From: Ochotona curzoniae
Lineage: Eukaryota; Chordata; Mammalia; Lagomorpha; Ochotonidae
NCBI RefSeq assembly: GCF_017591425.1
Contig: NW_024465663.1
Location: 248,001-312,000, forward strand
Direction: 5' to 3'
Length of the DNA stretch: 64,000 bases
Every line of letters starts with the position of its first letter. Positions within the stretch are counted from its first letter, which is position 1. This document shows positions 25,901 to 40,346 of this stretch, in pieces. The notes under the pieces are model-generated. The model made no database searches, was not told the origin of the DNA, and was given only the letters and a program-made list of their open reading frames with translations. The position numbers and the translations under genes were made by a program.

Positions 25901-27395
25901 GCATGTTGAACATCCACACAAAACAACCATGTGGATCCTCACTCAAGGCGCTAAGAAGTCCACATCCAGAGACAAGTTCAGCGCCCAAGCCATTTCCAGC
26001 TACCATGGGAACCAAGTGCTCTGGCAGCACATATGTCTGATAGAGAATGTGACACCTAGGGATCTCAGTGTGTTGGTGAATGGCAACTTGACGAAGGAGC
26101 AGCACAGCTCTTCCAGTCCAAAAACGACTCCACCTGCCTCAGGAACTTCACATACCATCAGCATTCCTAGCAGATGTCCCGGAAATCGAGTTATGTCCCA
26201 TCTAATCCAATGCCCATTGAGCCCAGGATGATGATACAACCAGGCATGTTGAACACCCACCCCACACAAAACAACCATGTAGATCCTGACTCAAGGCGCT
26301 AAGAAGTCCACATCCAGAGACAAGTTCAGCGCCCAAGCCATTTCCAGCTACCATGGAAACCAAGTGCTCTGGCAGCACATATGTCAGAAAGTGGATGTGA
26401 CACCCACGGATCTCAGTGTGTTGGTGAACGGCAACTTGCCGAAGGAGCAGCACAGGTCTTCCAGTGCCAAAACGACTCCACCTGCCTCAGGAACTTCACA
26501 TACCATCAGCTTTCCTACCAGATGTCCCGGAAACCCACTTGGGTCCCATCTTGTCCAATGCCCATTGAGCCAAGGATGATGAAATCAAGCGTGTGAACAC
26601 CCACCCCACACAAAACAACCATGTGGATCCTCACTCAAGGCGCTAAGAAGTCCACATCCAGAGACAAGTTCAGCGCCCAAGCCATTTCCAGCTACCATGG
26701 AAACCAAGTGCTCTGGCAGCACATATGTCTGAAAGTGGATGTGACACCTAGGGATCTCAGTGTGTTGGTGAATGGCAACTTGCCGAAGGAGCAGCACAGG
26801 TCTTCCAGTGCCAAACCGACTCCACCTGCCTCAGGAACTTCACATACCATCAGCTTTCCTACCAGATGTCCCAGAAACCGAGTTCTGTCCCATCTTGTCC
26901 AATGCCCATTGAGCCCAGAATGATGAAATTTTCCATGTTGAACACCCACACAAAACAACCATGTGCATCCTCACTCAAGGCGCTGAGATCTCCACATCCA
27001 GAGACAAGTTCAGCGCCCAAGCCATTTCCAGCTACCATGGAAACCAAGTGCTCTGGCAGCACATATGTCTGAAAGTGGATGTGACACCTAGGGATCTCAG
27101 TGTGTTGGTGAATGGCAACTTGCTGAAGGAGCAGCACAGGTCTTCCAGTCCCAAAACGACTCCACCTGACTCAGGAACTTCACATACCATCAGCTTTCCA
27201 ACCAGATGTCCCGGATACCGAGTTTTGTCCCATCTCTTCCAATGCCCATTGAGCAGAGGATGATGAAATCAGGCATGATGAACACGCACAGAAAACAACC
27301 ATGTAGATCCTGACTCAAGAGACTAAGAAGTCCACATCCAGAGACAAGTTCAGCGCCCAAGCCATTTCCAGCTCCCATGGAAACCAAGTGCTCTG

Positions 27396-28256
27396 GCAGC
27401 ACATATGTCTGAAAGTGGATGTGACTCCTAGGGATCTCAGTGTGTTGGTGAATGGCAACTTGCCGAAGGAGCCTCACAGCTCTTCCAGTCCCAAAACGAC
27501 TCCACCTGCCTCAGGAACTTCACATACCATCAGCTTTCCTACCAGATGTCCCGGAAACCCACTTGGGTACCGATCTCGTCCAATGCCCAATGAGCTCAGG
27601 AAGATGAAATTAGCCATGTTGAACACCCACACAAAACAACCATGTGGATCCTCACTCAAGGCGCTGAGAACTCCACATCCAGAGACAAGTTCAGCGCCAA
27701 AGCCATTTCCAGCTACCATGGAAACCAAGTGCTCTGGCAGCACATATGTATGAAAGAGGATGTGACATCCAGGGATCTCAGTGTGTTGGTGAATGGCAAC
27801 TGGCCGAAGGAGCCTCACAGCTCTTCCAGTCCCAAAACGACTCCACCTGCCTCAGGAACTTCACATACCATCAGCTTTCCTACCATATGTCCCGGAAATC
27901 GAGTTATGTCCCATCTATTCCAATGCCCATTGAGCCCAGGAGGATGAAATCAGGAATGTTGAACACGCACAGAAAACAACCATCTGGATCCGCACTCAAG
28001 GCGCTAAGAAATCCACATCCAGAGACAAGTTCAGCGCCCAAGCCATTTCCAGCTACCATGGAAACCAAGTGCTCTGGCAGCACATATGCCTGAGAGAGGA
28101 TGTGACACCTAGGGATCTCAGTGTGTTGGTGAATGGCAGCTTGCCGAAGGAGCAGCACAGCTCTTCCAGTCCCAAAACGACTCCACCTGCCTCAGGAACT
28201 TCACATACCATCAGCTTTCCTACCAGATGTCCCGGAAACCCACTTGGGTCCCATCT
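27396..28256 (+). repeat. Local duplication, first copy (partner at +1,701 bp)
   Basis: It is marked by rare words shared with 29,097-29,956: GTGACTCCTAGG, GGGTACCGATCTCG, GCCCAATGAGCTCAGGAAG, GCGCCAAAGCC, ATGTATGAAAGAGG and ACCATATGTCCCGG. Only scattered single-base differences are visible between the copies, such as CACAGCTCTTCC against CACAGGTCTTCC. The offset equals five monomers. Confidence 0.88.
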
Positions 28257-29096
28257 TGTCCAATACCCATTGAGCCCAGGATGATGAAATCAGGCATGTT
28301 GAACACCCACACAAAACAACCATGTGCATCCTCACTCAAGGCGCTGAGATCTCCACATCCAGAGACAAGTTCAGCGCCCAAGCCATTTCCAGCTACCATG
28401 GAAACCAAGTGCTCTGGCAGCACATATGTCTGAAAGTGGATGTGACACCTAGGGATCTCAGTGTGTTGGTGAATGGCAACTTGCTGAAGGAGCAGCACAG
28501 GTCTTCCAGTCCCAAAACGACTCCACCTGACTCAGGAACTTCACATACCATCAGCTTTCCAACCAGATGTCCCGGATACCGAGTTTTGTCCCATCTCTTC
28601 CAATGCCCATTGAGCAGAGGATGATGAAATCAGGCATGATGAACACGCACAGAAAACAACCATGTAGATCCTGACTCAAGAGACTAAGAAGTCCACATCC
28701 AGAGACAAGTTCAGCGCCCAAGCCATTTCCAGCTACCATGGAAACCAAGTGCTCTGGCAGCACATATGTCTGAAAGTGGATGTGACACCTAGGGATCTCA
28801 GTGTGTTGGTGAATGGCACCTTACCGAATGAGCAGGACAGGTCTTCCAGTGCCAAAATGACTCCACCTGCCTCAGGAACTTCACATACCATCAGCTTTCC
28901 TACCAGATGTCCCGGAAATCGAGTTCTGTCCCATCTTGTCCAATGCCCATTGAGCCAAGAATGATGAAATTTGCCATGTGGAACACCCACACAAAACAAC
29001 CATGTGGATCCTCACTCAAGGCGCTGAGATCTCCACATGCAGAGACAAGTTCAGCGCCCAAGCCATTTCCAGCTACCATGGAAACCAAGTGCTCTG

Positions 29097-29956
29097 GCAG
29101 CACATATGTCTGAAAGTGGATGTGACTCCTAGGGATCTCAGTGTGTTGGTGAATGGCAACTTGCCGAAGGAGCCTCACAGCTCTTCCAGTCCCAAAACGA
29201 CTCCACCTGCCTCAGGAACTTCACATACCATCAGCTTTCCTACCAGATGTCCCGGAAACCCACTTGGGTACCGATCTCGTCCAATGCCCAATGAGCTCAG
29301 GAAGATGAAATTAGCCATGTTGAACACCCACACAAAACAACCATGTGGATCCTCACTCAAGGCGCTGAGAACTCCACATCCAGAGACAAGTTCAGCGCCA
29401 AAGCCATTTCCAGCTACCATGGAAACCAAGTGCTCTGGCAGCACATATGTATGAAAGAGGATGTGACATCCAGGGATCTCAGTGTGTTGGTGAATGGCAA
29501 CTGGCCGAAGGAGCCTCACAGGTCTTCCAGTCCCAAAACGACTCCACCTGCCTCAGGAACTTCACATACCATCAGCTTTCCTACCATATGTCCCGGAAAT
29601 CGAGTTATGTCCCATCTATTCCAATTCCCATTGAGCCCAGGAGGATGAAATCAGGAATGTTGAACACGCACAGAAAACAACCATCTGGATCCGCACTCAA
29701 GGCGCTAAGAAATCCACATCCAGAGACAAGTTCAGCGCCCAAGCCATGTCCAGCTACCATGGAAACCAAGTGCTCTGGCAGCACATATGCCTGAGAGAGG
29801 ATGTGACACCTAGGGATCTCAGTGTGTTGGTGAATGGCAGCTTGCCGAAGGAGCAGGACAGCTCTTCCAGTGCAAAACGACTCCACCTGCCTCAGGAACT
29901 TCACATACCATCAGCTTTCCTACCAGATGTCCCGGAAACCCACTTGGGTCCCATCT
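29097..29956 (+). repeat. Local duplication, second copy (partner at -1,701 bp)
   Basis: It carries the same series of rare variants as 27,396-28,256. The private differences I saw are CAAGCCATGTCC near 29,745, CAATTCCCATTG near 29,623 and GAGCAGGACAGC near 29,850. The high identity implies a recent unequal exchange or conversion over at least 860 bp. Confidence 0.88.
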
Positions 29957-32900
29957 TGTCCAATACCCATTGAGCCCAGGATGATGAAATCAGGCATGTT
30001 GAACACCCACACAAAACAACCATGTGGATCCTGACTCAAGGCGCTAAGAAGTCCACATCCAGAGACAAGTTCAGCGCCCAAGCCATTTCCAGCTCCCATG
30101 GAAACCAAGTGCTCTGGCAGCACATATGTCTGAAAGTGGATGTGACACCTAGGGATCGCAGTGTGTTGGTGAATGGCAACTTGCCGAAAGAGCAGCACAG
30201 CTCTTCCAGTCCCAAAACGACTCCACCTGCCTCAGGAACTTCACATACCATCAGCTTTCCAACCAGATGTCCCGGAAACCCACTTGGGTCCCATCTTGTC
30301 CAATGCCCATTGAGCTCAGGATGATGAAACACTAGGCATGTTGAACACCTACAAAAAACAACCATCTGGATCCTGACTCAAGGCGCTAAGAAGTCCACAT
30401 CCAGAGACAAGTTCAGCGCCCAAGCCATTTCCAGCTACCATGGAAACCAAGTGCTCTGGCAGCACATATGTCTGAAAGTGGATGTGACACCTAGGGATCT
30501 CAGTGTGTTGGTGAATGGCAACTTGCCGAAGGAGCAGGACAGGTCTTCCAGTGCCAAACCGACTCCACCTGCCTCAGGAACTTCACATACCATCAGCTTT
30601 CCTACCAGATGTCCCAGAAACCGTGTTCTGTCCCATATTGTCCAATGCCCATTGAGCCCAGAATGATGAAATTTTCCATGTTAAACACCCACACAAAACC
30701 ACCATGTGCATCCTCACTCAAGGCGCTGAGATCTCCACATCCAGAGACAAGTTCAGCGCCCAAGCCATTTCCAGCTACCATGGAAACCAAGTGCTCTGGC
30801 AGCACATATGTCTGAAAGTGGATGTGACACCTAGGGATCTCAGTGTGTTGGTGAACGGCAACTTGCCGAAGGAGCAGGACAGGTATTCCAGTGCTAAAAC
30901 GACTCCACCTGCCTCAGGAACTTCACATACCATCAGCTTTCCAACCAGATGTCCCGGAAACCCACTTGGGTCCCATCATGTCCAATGCCCATTGAGCACA
31001 GGATGATGAAACACTAGGCATGTTGAACACCTACAAAAAACAACCATCTGGATCCGCACTCAAGGCACTAAGAAGTCCACATCCAGAGACAAGTTCAGCG
31101 CCCAAGCCATTTCCAGCTCCCACGGAAACCAAGTGCTCTGGCAGCACATATGTTTGAAAGTGGATGTGACACATAGGGATCTCAGTATGTTGGTGAATGG
31201 CAACTTGCCGAAGGAGCAGCACAGGTCTTCCAGTCCCAAAACGACTCCACCTGCCTCAGGAACTTCACATACCATCAGCTTTCTTACCAGATGTCCCGGA
31301 AACCCACTTGGGTTCCCATCTCCTCCAATGCCCATTGAGCCCAGGATGATGAAATCAGGCATGTTGAACACCCACACAAAACAACCATGTCGATCCTGAC
31401 TCAAGGCACTAAGAAGTCCACATCCAGAGACAAGTTCAGCGCCCAAGCCATTTCCAGCTACCATGGAAACCAAGTGCTCTGGCAGCACATATGCCTGAAA
31501 GAGGATGTGACACCCAGAGATCTCAGTGTGTTGGTGAATGGCAACTTGCCGAAGGAGCAGCACAGCTCTTCCAGTGCCAAAACGACTCCACCTGCCTCAG
31601 GAACTTCACATACCATCAGCTTTCCTAATAGATGTCATTTAAAACGCCTTGGGTCCCATCTTGTCCAATGCCCATTGAGCCCAGGATGATGAAATAACCA
31701 GGCATGTTGAACACCTACACAAAACAACCATCTGGATCCTCACTCAAGGCGCTAAGAAGTCCACATCCAGAGACAAGTTCAGCGCCCAAGCCATTTCCAG
31801 CTCCCATGGAAACCAAGTGCTCTGGCAGCACATATGTCTGAAAGCGGATGTGACACCTAGGGATCTCAGTGTGTTGGTGAATGGCAACTTGACGAAGGAG
31901 CAGCACAGCTCTTCCAGTGCCAAAACAACTCCACCTGCCTCAGGAACTTCACATACCATCAGCTTTCCTACCAGATGTCCCGGAAAGCCACTTGAGTCCC
32001 ATCTCGTCCAATGCCCATTGAGCACAGGAGGATGAAACCAGGCGTGTTGAACATCCACAAAACAACCATGTAGATCCTGACTCAAGGCGCTAAGAACTCC
32101 ACATCCAGAGACAAGTTCAGCGCCCAAGCCATTTCCAGCTCCCATGGAAACCAAGTGCTCTGGCAGCACATATGTCTGAAAGTGGATGTGACACCTAGGG
32201 ATCTCAGTGTGTTGGTGAATGGCAACTTGACGAAGGAGCAGCACAGCTCTTCCAGTCCCAAAACGACTCCACCTGCCTCAGGAACTTCACATACCATCAG
32301 CTTTCCTAGCAGATGTCCCGGAAACCGAGTTCTGTCCCATCTTGTCCAATGCCCATTGAGCCCAGGATGATGAAACCAGGCATGTTGAACACCCACACCA
32401 CAGAAAACAACCATGTGGATCCTGACACAAGGCACTAAGAAGTCCACATCCAGAGACAAGTTCAGCGCCCAAGCCATTTCCAGCTACCATGGAAACCAAG
32501 TGCTCTGGCAGCACATATGTCTGAAAGTGGATGTGACACGTAGGAATCTCAGTATGTTGGTGAATGGCAACTTGCCGAAGGAGCAGCACATGTCTTCCAG
32601 TGCTAAATGACTCCACCTGCCTCAGGAACTTCACATACCATCAGCTTTCCTAGCAAATGTCCCGGAAACCGAGTTGGGTACCCATCTCGTGCAATGCTCA
32701 TTGAGCCCAGGAGGATGAAATCAGGCATGTTGAACACCCACCACACAAAACAACCATGTGGATCCTGACTCAAGGCGCTAAGAAGTCCACATCCAGAGAC
32801 AAGTTCAGCGCCCAAGCCATTTCCAGCTACCATGGAAACCAAGTGCTCTGGCAGCACATATGTCTGAAAGTGGATGTAAAACCTAGGGATCTCAGTGTGT

Positions 32901-34556
32901 TGGTGAATGGCAAATTGCCGAAGGAGCAGCACAGCTCTTCCAGTGCCAAAACGTCTCCACCTGCCTCAGGAACTTCACATACCATCAGCTTTCCTACCAG
33001 ATGTCCCGGAAACCCTGTTGGTGGCCAAATCGTCCAATGCAGATAGAGCCCAGGATGATTAAATTAGCAACGTTGAACACCCACGCAAAACAACCATGTG
33101 GATCCTCACTCAAGGCGCTGAGATCTCCACATCCAGAGACAAGTTCAGCGCCCAAGCCATTTCCAGCTACCATGGAAACCAAGTGCTCTGGCAGCACATA
33201 TGTCTGAAAGCGGATGTGACACCTAGGGATCTCAGTGTGTTGGTGAATGGCAACTTGCTGAAGGAGCAGCACAGCTCTTCCAGTGCCAAAACGACTCCAC
33301 CTGCCTCAGGAACTTCACATACCATCAGCTTTCCTAGCAGAAGTCCCGGATACCGAGTTCTGTCCCATCAAGTCCAATGCCCATTGAGCAGAGGATAATG
33401 AAATCAGGCATGATGAACACGCACACAAAACAACCATGTAGATCCTCACTCAAGGCACTAAGAAGTCCACATCCAGAGACAAGTTCAGCGCCCAAGCCAT
33501 TTCCAGCTACCATGGAAACCAAGTGCTCTGGCAGCACATATGTCTGAAAGTGGATGTGACACCTAGGGATCTCAGTGTGTTGGTGAATGGCAACTTGCCG
33601 AAGGAGCAGCACAGGTCTTCCAGTCCCAAAACGACTCCACCAGCCTCAGGAACTTCACATACCATCAGCTTTCCTACCAGATGTCCCGGAAACCCACTTG
33701 GGTACCCATCTCGTCCAATGCCCATTGAGCTCAGGAAGATGAAATTAGCCATGTTGAACACCCACACAAAACAACCATGTGGATCCTCACTCAAGGCGCT
33801 GAGAACTCCACATCCAGAGACAAGTTCAGCGCCCAAGCCATTTCCAGCTACCATGGAAACCAAGTGCTCTGGCAGCACATATGTCTGAAAGAGGATGTGA
33901 CACCCAGGGATCTCAGTGTGTTGGTGAACGACAACTTGCCGAAGGAGCAGCACAGCTCTTCCAGTGCCAAAACGTCTCCACCTGCCTCAGGAACTTCACA
34001 TACCATCAGCTTTCCTACCTGATGTCCCGGAAACCCACTTGGGTCCCATCTTGTGCAATGCCCATTGAGTCCAGGATGATGAAATCAGGCATGTTGAACA
34101 CCCACCCCGCACAAAACAACCATGTGGATCCTGACTCAAGGCGCTAAGAACTCCACATCCAGAGACAAGTTCAGCGCCCAAGCCATTTTCAGCTACCGTG
34201 GAAACCAAGTGCTCTGGCAGCACATATGTCTGAAATTGGATGTGACACCTAGGGATCGCAGTGTGTTGGTGAATGGCAACTTGCTGAAGGAGCAGGACAG
34301 GTCTTCCAGTCCCAAAACGACTCCACCTGCCTCAGCAACTTCACATACCATCAGCTTTCCTACCAGATGTCCCGGAAATCGAGTTATGTCGCATCTCGTC
34401 CAATACCCGTTGAGAACCGGAGGATGAAACCAGGCATGTTGAACACCCACACAAAACAACCATCTGGATCCTCACTCAAGGCGCTAAGAAGTCCACATCC
34501 AGAGACAAGTTCAGCGCCCAAGCCATTTCCAGCTACCATGGAAACCAAGTGCTGTG

Positions 34557-37282
34557 ACTGCACATATGTCTGAAAGTGGATGTGACACCTAGGGATCTCA
34601 GTGTGTTGGTGAATGGCAACTTTCCGAAGGAGCAGCACAGCTCTTCCAGTGCCAAAACGTCTCCACCTGCCTCAGGAACTTCACATACCATCAGCTTTCC
34701 TACCAGATATCCCGGAAATCGAGTTCTGTCCCAACTTGTCCAATGCCCATTGAGCCCAGAATGATGAAATTTGCCATGTGGAACACCCACACAAAACAAC
34801 CATGTGGATCCTCACTCAAGGCGCTGAGATCTCCACATCCAGAGACAAGTTCAGCGCCCAAGCCATTTCCAGCTACCATGTAAACCAAGTGCTCTGGCAG
34901 CACATATGTCTGAAAGAGGATGTGACACCTAGGGATCTCAGTGTGTTGCTGAATGGCAACTTGCCGAAGGAGCAGGACAGGTCTTTCAGTCCCAAAACGA
35001 CTCCACCTGCCTCAGCAACTTCACATACCATCAGCTTTCCTAGCAGATGTCCCGGAAATCGAGTTATGTCCCATCTCGTCCAATACCCGTTGAGAACCGG
35101 AGGATGAAACCAGTCATGTTGAACATCCACACAAAACAACCATGTGGATCCTGACTCAAGGCACTAAGAAGTCCACATCCAGAGACAAGTTCAGCGCATA
35201 AGCCATTTCCAGCTACCATGGAAACCAAGTGCTCTGACTGCACATATGTCTGAAAGTGGATGTGACACCTACGGATCTCAGTGTGTTGGTGAATGGCAAA
35301 TTGCCGAAGGAGCAGCACAGCACTTCCAGTGCTAAAACGACTCCACCTGCCTCAGGATCTTCACATACCATCAGCTTTCCTACCAGATATCCCGGAAACT
35401 GACTTGGGACCCATCTTGTCCAATACCCATTGAGCCCAGGATGATGAAACAACAAGGCATGTTGAACACCCACACAAAACAACCATCTGGATCCTCACTC
35501 AAGGCACTAAGAATTCCACATCCAGAGACAAGTTCAGCGCCCAAGCCATTTCCAGCTACCATGGAAACCAAGTGCTCTGGCAGCACATATGTCTGAAAGA
35601 GAATGTGACACCTAGGGTTCTCAGTGTGTTGGTGAATGGCACCTTACCGAATGAGCAGGACAGGTCTTCCAGTGCCAAAATGACTCCACCTGCCTCAGGA
35701 ACTTCACATACCATCAGCTTTCCTACCAGATGTCCCGGAAATCGAGTTCTGTCCCATCTTGTCCAATGCCCATTGAGCCAAGAATGATGAAATTTGCCAT
35801 GTGGAACACCCACACAAAACAACCATGTGGATCCTCACTCAAGGCGCTGAGATCTCCACATGCAGAGACAAGTTCAGCGCCCAAGCCATTTCCAGCTACC
35901 ATGGAAACCAAGTGCTCTGGCAGCACATATGTCTGAAAGTGGATGTGACACCTAGGGATCTCAGTGTGTTGGTGAATGGCAACTTGCTGAAGGAGCAGCA
36001 CAGCTCTTCCAGTGCCAAAACGACTCCACCTGCCTCAGGAACTTCACATACCATCAGCTTTCCTACCAGATATCCCGGAAACCGAGTTCTGTCCCATCTG
36101 TTCCAATGCCCATTGAGCAGAGGATGATGAAATCAGGCATGATGAACACGCACACAAAACAACCATGTAGATCCTGGATCAAGGGACTAAGTAGTCCACA
36201 TCCAGAGACAAGTTCAGCGCCCAAGCCATTTCCAGCTCCCACGGAAACCAAGTGCTCTGACAGCACATATGTCTGAAAGTGGATATGACACCTACGGATC
36301 TCAGTGTGTTGGTGAATGGCAAATTGCCGAAGGAGCAGCACAACACTTCCAGTACCAAAACGACTCCACCTGCCTCAGGAACTTCACATACCATCAGCTT
36401 TCCTACCAGATATCCCGGAAACCGACTTGGGACACAACTTGTCCAATGCCCATTGAGCCCAGGATGATGAAACAACCAGGCATGTTGAACACCCACACAA
36501 AACAACCATCTGGATCCTCACTCAAGGCACTAAGAAGTCCACATCCAGAGACAAGTTCAGCGCCCAAGCCATTTCCAGCTACCATGGAAACCAAGTGCTC
36601 TGGCAGCACATATGTCTGAAAGTGGATGTGACACCTAGGGATCTCAATGTGTTGGTGAATGGCAACTTGCCGAAAGAGCAGCACAGCTCTTCCAGTGCCA
36701 AAATGACTCCACCTGCCTCAGGAACTTCACAAAAAATCAGCTTTACTAGCAGATGTCCGGGAAACCGAGTTGAGTCCCATCTTGTCCAATGCCCATTGAG
36801 CCCAAGATGATACAAACAGGCATGTTGAACGCCCACACAAAACAACCATTGGGATCCTGAATCAAGGCGCTAAGAAGTCCACATCCAGAGACAAGTTCAG
36901 CGCCCAAGCCATTTCCAGCTACCATGGAAACCAAGTGCTCTGGCAGCACATATGTCTGAAAGTGGATGTGACACCTAGGGATCTCAGTGTGTTGCTGAAT
37001 GGCAACTTGCCGAAGGAGCAGGACAGGTCTTCCAGTGCCAAAACGACTCCACCTGCCTCAGGAACTTCACATACCATCAGCTTTCCTACCAGATGTCCCG
37101 GAAATCGAGTTATGTCCCATCTCGTCCAATACCCGTTGAGAACCGGAGGATGAAACCAGGCATGTTGAACATCCACACAAAACAACCATCTGGATCCTCA
37201 CTCAAGGCGCTAAGAAGTCCACATCCAGAGACAAGTTCAGCGCCCAAGCCATTTCCAGCTACCATGGAAACCAAGTGCTCTG
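34557..37282 (+). repeat. Eight-monomer parental block, copy 1
   Basis: Its eight units match 37,622-40,346 at a steady offset of 3,064-3,065 bp, in the same order of diagnostic classes. These are TGACTGCAC anchor, GAGATCTCC unit, TGACTGCAC anchor, AACAACAAGG linker, GCCATGTGGAACACC unit, TCTGACAGCAC anchor, AACAACCAGG linker, and CCATTGGGATCC unit. It is more diverged from copies 2 and 3 than they are from each other. The best match ends in the monomer beginning 37,283. Confidence 0.8.
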
Positions 37283-37621
37283 GCAGCACATATGTCTGAA
37301 AGAGGATGTGACACCCAGGGATCTCAGTGTGTTGGTGAATGGCAACTTGCCGAAGGAGCAGCACAGCTCTTCCAGTCCAAAACAAATCCACCTGCCTCAG
37401 GAACTTCACATACCATCAGCTTTCCTAGCAGATGTCACGGAAACCCACTTGAGTTCCATCTCGTCCAATGCCCATTGAGAACAGGAGGATGAAAACAGGC
37501 ATGTTGAACATCCACACAAAACAACCATGTGGATCCTGACTCAAGGCGCTAAGAAGTCCACATCCAGAGACAAGTTCAGCGCCCAAGCCATTTCCAGCTA
37601 CCATGGAAACCAAGTGCTCTG

Positions 37622-40346
37622 ACTGCACATATGTCTGAAAGTGGATGTGACACCTAGGGATCTCAGTGTGTTGCTGAATGGCAACTTGCCGAAGGAGCAG
37701 CACAGCTCTTCCAGTCCCAAAACGACTCCACCTGCCTCAGGAACTTCACATACCATCAGCTTTCCTACCAGATGTCCCGGAAACCGAGTTCTGTCCCATC
37801 TTGTCCAATGCCCATTGAGCCCAGAATGATGAAATTTGCCATGTGGAACACCCACACAAAACAACCATGTGGATCCTCACTCAAGGCGCTGAGATCTCCA
37901 CATCCAGAGACAAGTTCAGCGCCCAAGCCATTTCCAGCTACCATGGAAACCAAGTGCTCTGGCAGCACATATGTCTGAAAGAGGATGTGACACCTAGGGA
38001 TCTCAGTGTGTTGCTGAATGGCAAATTGCCGAAGGAGCAGGACAGGTCTTTCAGTCCCAAAACGACTCCACCTGCCTCAGGAACTTCACATACCATCAGC
38101 TTTCCTACCAGATGTCCCGGAAATCGAGTTATGTCCCATCTCGTCCAATACCCGTTGAGAACCGGAGGATGAAACCAGGCATGTTGAACATCCACACAAA
38201 ACAACCATGTGGATCCTGACTCAAGGCGCTAAGAAGTCCACATCCAGAGACAAGTTCAGCGCATAAGCCATTTCCAGCTACCATGGAAACCAGGTGCTCT
38301 GACTGCACATATGTCTGAAAGTGGATGTGACACCTAGGGATCTCAGTGTGTTGGTGAATGGCAAATTGCCGAAGGAGCAGCACAGCACTTCCAGTACCAA
38401 AACGACTCCACCTGCCTCAGGATCTTCACATACCATCAGCTTTCCTACCAGATATCCCGGAAACCGACTTGGGACCCATCTTGTCCAATACCCATTGAGC
38501 TCAGGATGATGAAACAACAAGGCATGTTGAACACCCACACAAAACAACCATCTGGATCCTCACTCAATGCACTAAGAAGTCCACATCCAGAGACAAGTTC
38601 AGCGCCCAAGCCATTTCCAGCTACCATGGAAACCAAGTGCTCTGGCAGCACATATGTCTGAAAGAGGATGTGACACCTAGGGTTCTCAGTTTGTTGGTGA
38701 ATGGCAACTAGCTGAATGAGCAGGACAGGTCTTCCAGTGCCAAAATGACTTCACCTGCCTCAGGAACTTCACATACCATCAGCTTTCCTACCAGATGTCC
38801 CGGAAATCGAGTTCTGTCCCATCTTGTCCAATGCCCATTGAGCCCAGAATGATGAAATTTTCCATGTGGAACACCCACACAAAACAACCATGTGGATCCT
38901 CACTCAAGGCGCTGAGATCTGAACATCCAGATACAAGTTCAGCGCCCAAGCCATTTCCAGCTACCATGGAAACCAAGTGCTCTGGCAGCACATATGTCTG
39001 AAAGTGGATGTGACACCTAGGGATCTCAGTGTGTTGGTGAATGGCAACTTGCTGAAGGAGCAGCACAGGTCTTCCAGTGCCAAAACGACTCCACCTGCCT
39101 CAGGAACTTCACATACCATCAGCTTTCCTAGCAGAAGTCCCGGATACCGAGTTCTGTCCCATCTGTTCCAATGCCCATTGAGCAGAGGATGATGAAATCA
39201 GGCATGATGAACACGCACACAAAACAACCATGTGGATCCTGACTCAAGGGACTAAGTAGTCCACATCCAGAGACAAGTTCAGCGCCCAAGCCATTTCCAG
39301 CTCCCACGGAAACCAAGTGCTCTGACAGCACATATGTCTGAAAGTGGATGTGACACCTACGGATCTCAGTGTGTTGGTGAATGGCAAATTGCCGAAGGAG
39401 CAGCACAACACTTCCAGTACCAAAACGACTCCACCTGCCTCAGGAACTTCACATACCATCAGCTTTCCTACCAGATATCCCGGAAACCGACTTGGGACCC
39501 ATCTTGTCCAATACCCATTGAGCCCAGGATGATGAAACAACCAGGCATGTTGAACACCCACACAAAACAACCATCTGGATCCTCACTCAAGGCACTAAGA
39601 AGTCCACATCCAGAGACAAGTTCAGCGCCCAAGCCATTTCCAGCTACCATGGAAACCAAGTGCTCTGGCAGCACATATGTCTGAAAGTGGATGTGACACC
39701 TAGGGATCTCAATGTGTTGGTGAATGGCAACTTGCCGAAGGAGCAGGACAGGTCTTCCAGTGCCAAAATACTCCACCTGCCTCAGGAACTTCACATAAAA
39801 TCAGCTTTCCTAGCAGATGTCCGGGAAACCGAGTTGAGTCCCATCTTGTCCAATGCCCATTGAGCCCAAGATGATACAACGGGGCATGTTGAACGCACAC
39901 ACAAAACAACCATTGGGATCCGTAATCAAGGCGCTAAGAAGTCCACATCCAGAGACAAGTTCAGCGCCCAAGCCATTTCCAGCTACCATGGAAACCAAGT
40001 GCTCTGGCAGCACATATGTCTGAAAGAGGATGTGACACCTAGGGTTCTCAGTGTGTTGGTGAACGGCAACTTCCCGAAGGAGCAGCACATGTCTTCCAGT
40101 GCCAAAACGACTCCACCTGCCTCAGGAACTTCACATACCATCAGCTTTCCTACCAGATGTCCCGGAAATCGAGTTATGTCCCATCTCGTCCAATACCCGT
40201 TGAGAACCGGAGGATGAAACCAGGCATGTTGAACATCCACACAAAACAACCATGTGGATCCTGACTCAAGGCGCTAAGAAGTCCACATCCAGAGACAAGT
40301 TCAGCGCATAAGCCATTTCCAGCTACCATGGAAACCAGGTGCTCTG
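37622..40346 (+). repeat. Eight-monomer parental block, copy 2
   Basis: It matches copy 1 at about -3,065 bp and copy 3 at exactly +7,500 bp. Comparing 60-base lines at +7,500, many are identical (for example those starting 37,501, 37,741, 38,161, 38,341 and 38,461), and others differ by only a few bases. The very close match extends left to about 37,320 and right to about 40,158. The last six units (38,302-40,346) are the first copy of the tandem 2,045-bp repeat. Confidence 0.88.
38302..40346 (+). repeat. Six-monomer higher-order repeat (2,045 bp), unit 1
   Basis: Internal lengths are 343, 340, 340, 343, 339 and 340 bp. Differences from unit 2 include CACTCAATGCAC against CACTCAAGGCAC near 38,567, GAGATCTGAACATCC against GAGATCTCCACATCC near 38,927, and TTGCTGAAGG against TTGCCGAAGG near 39,055. 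It follows three further units of the parental block, so the tandem expansion seems to have grown from this end. Confidence 0.93.

Larger units (their letters stand above)
22956..34556 (+). repeat. Array region 3: 34 monomers, mixed, with local 4- and 5-monomer duplications
   Basis: Monomer starts: 22956, 23301, 23641, 23981, 24321, 24660, 25008, 25348, 25685, 26024, 26372, 26716, 27056, 27396, 27737, 28077, 28417, 28757, 29097, 29438, 29778, 30117, 30459, 30799, 31141, 31482, 31825, 32163, 32508, 32851, 33191, 33531, 33872, 34217. Intervals range from 337 to 348 bp. The anchor is GCTGCACATATG at 23,981. A variant with CATGTGCATCC, which loses the GGATCC site, appears at about 26,963, 28,324 and 30,705, and again far away at 52,196. 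Confidence 0.88.
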
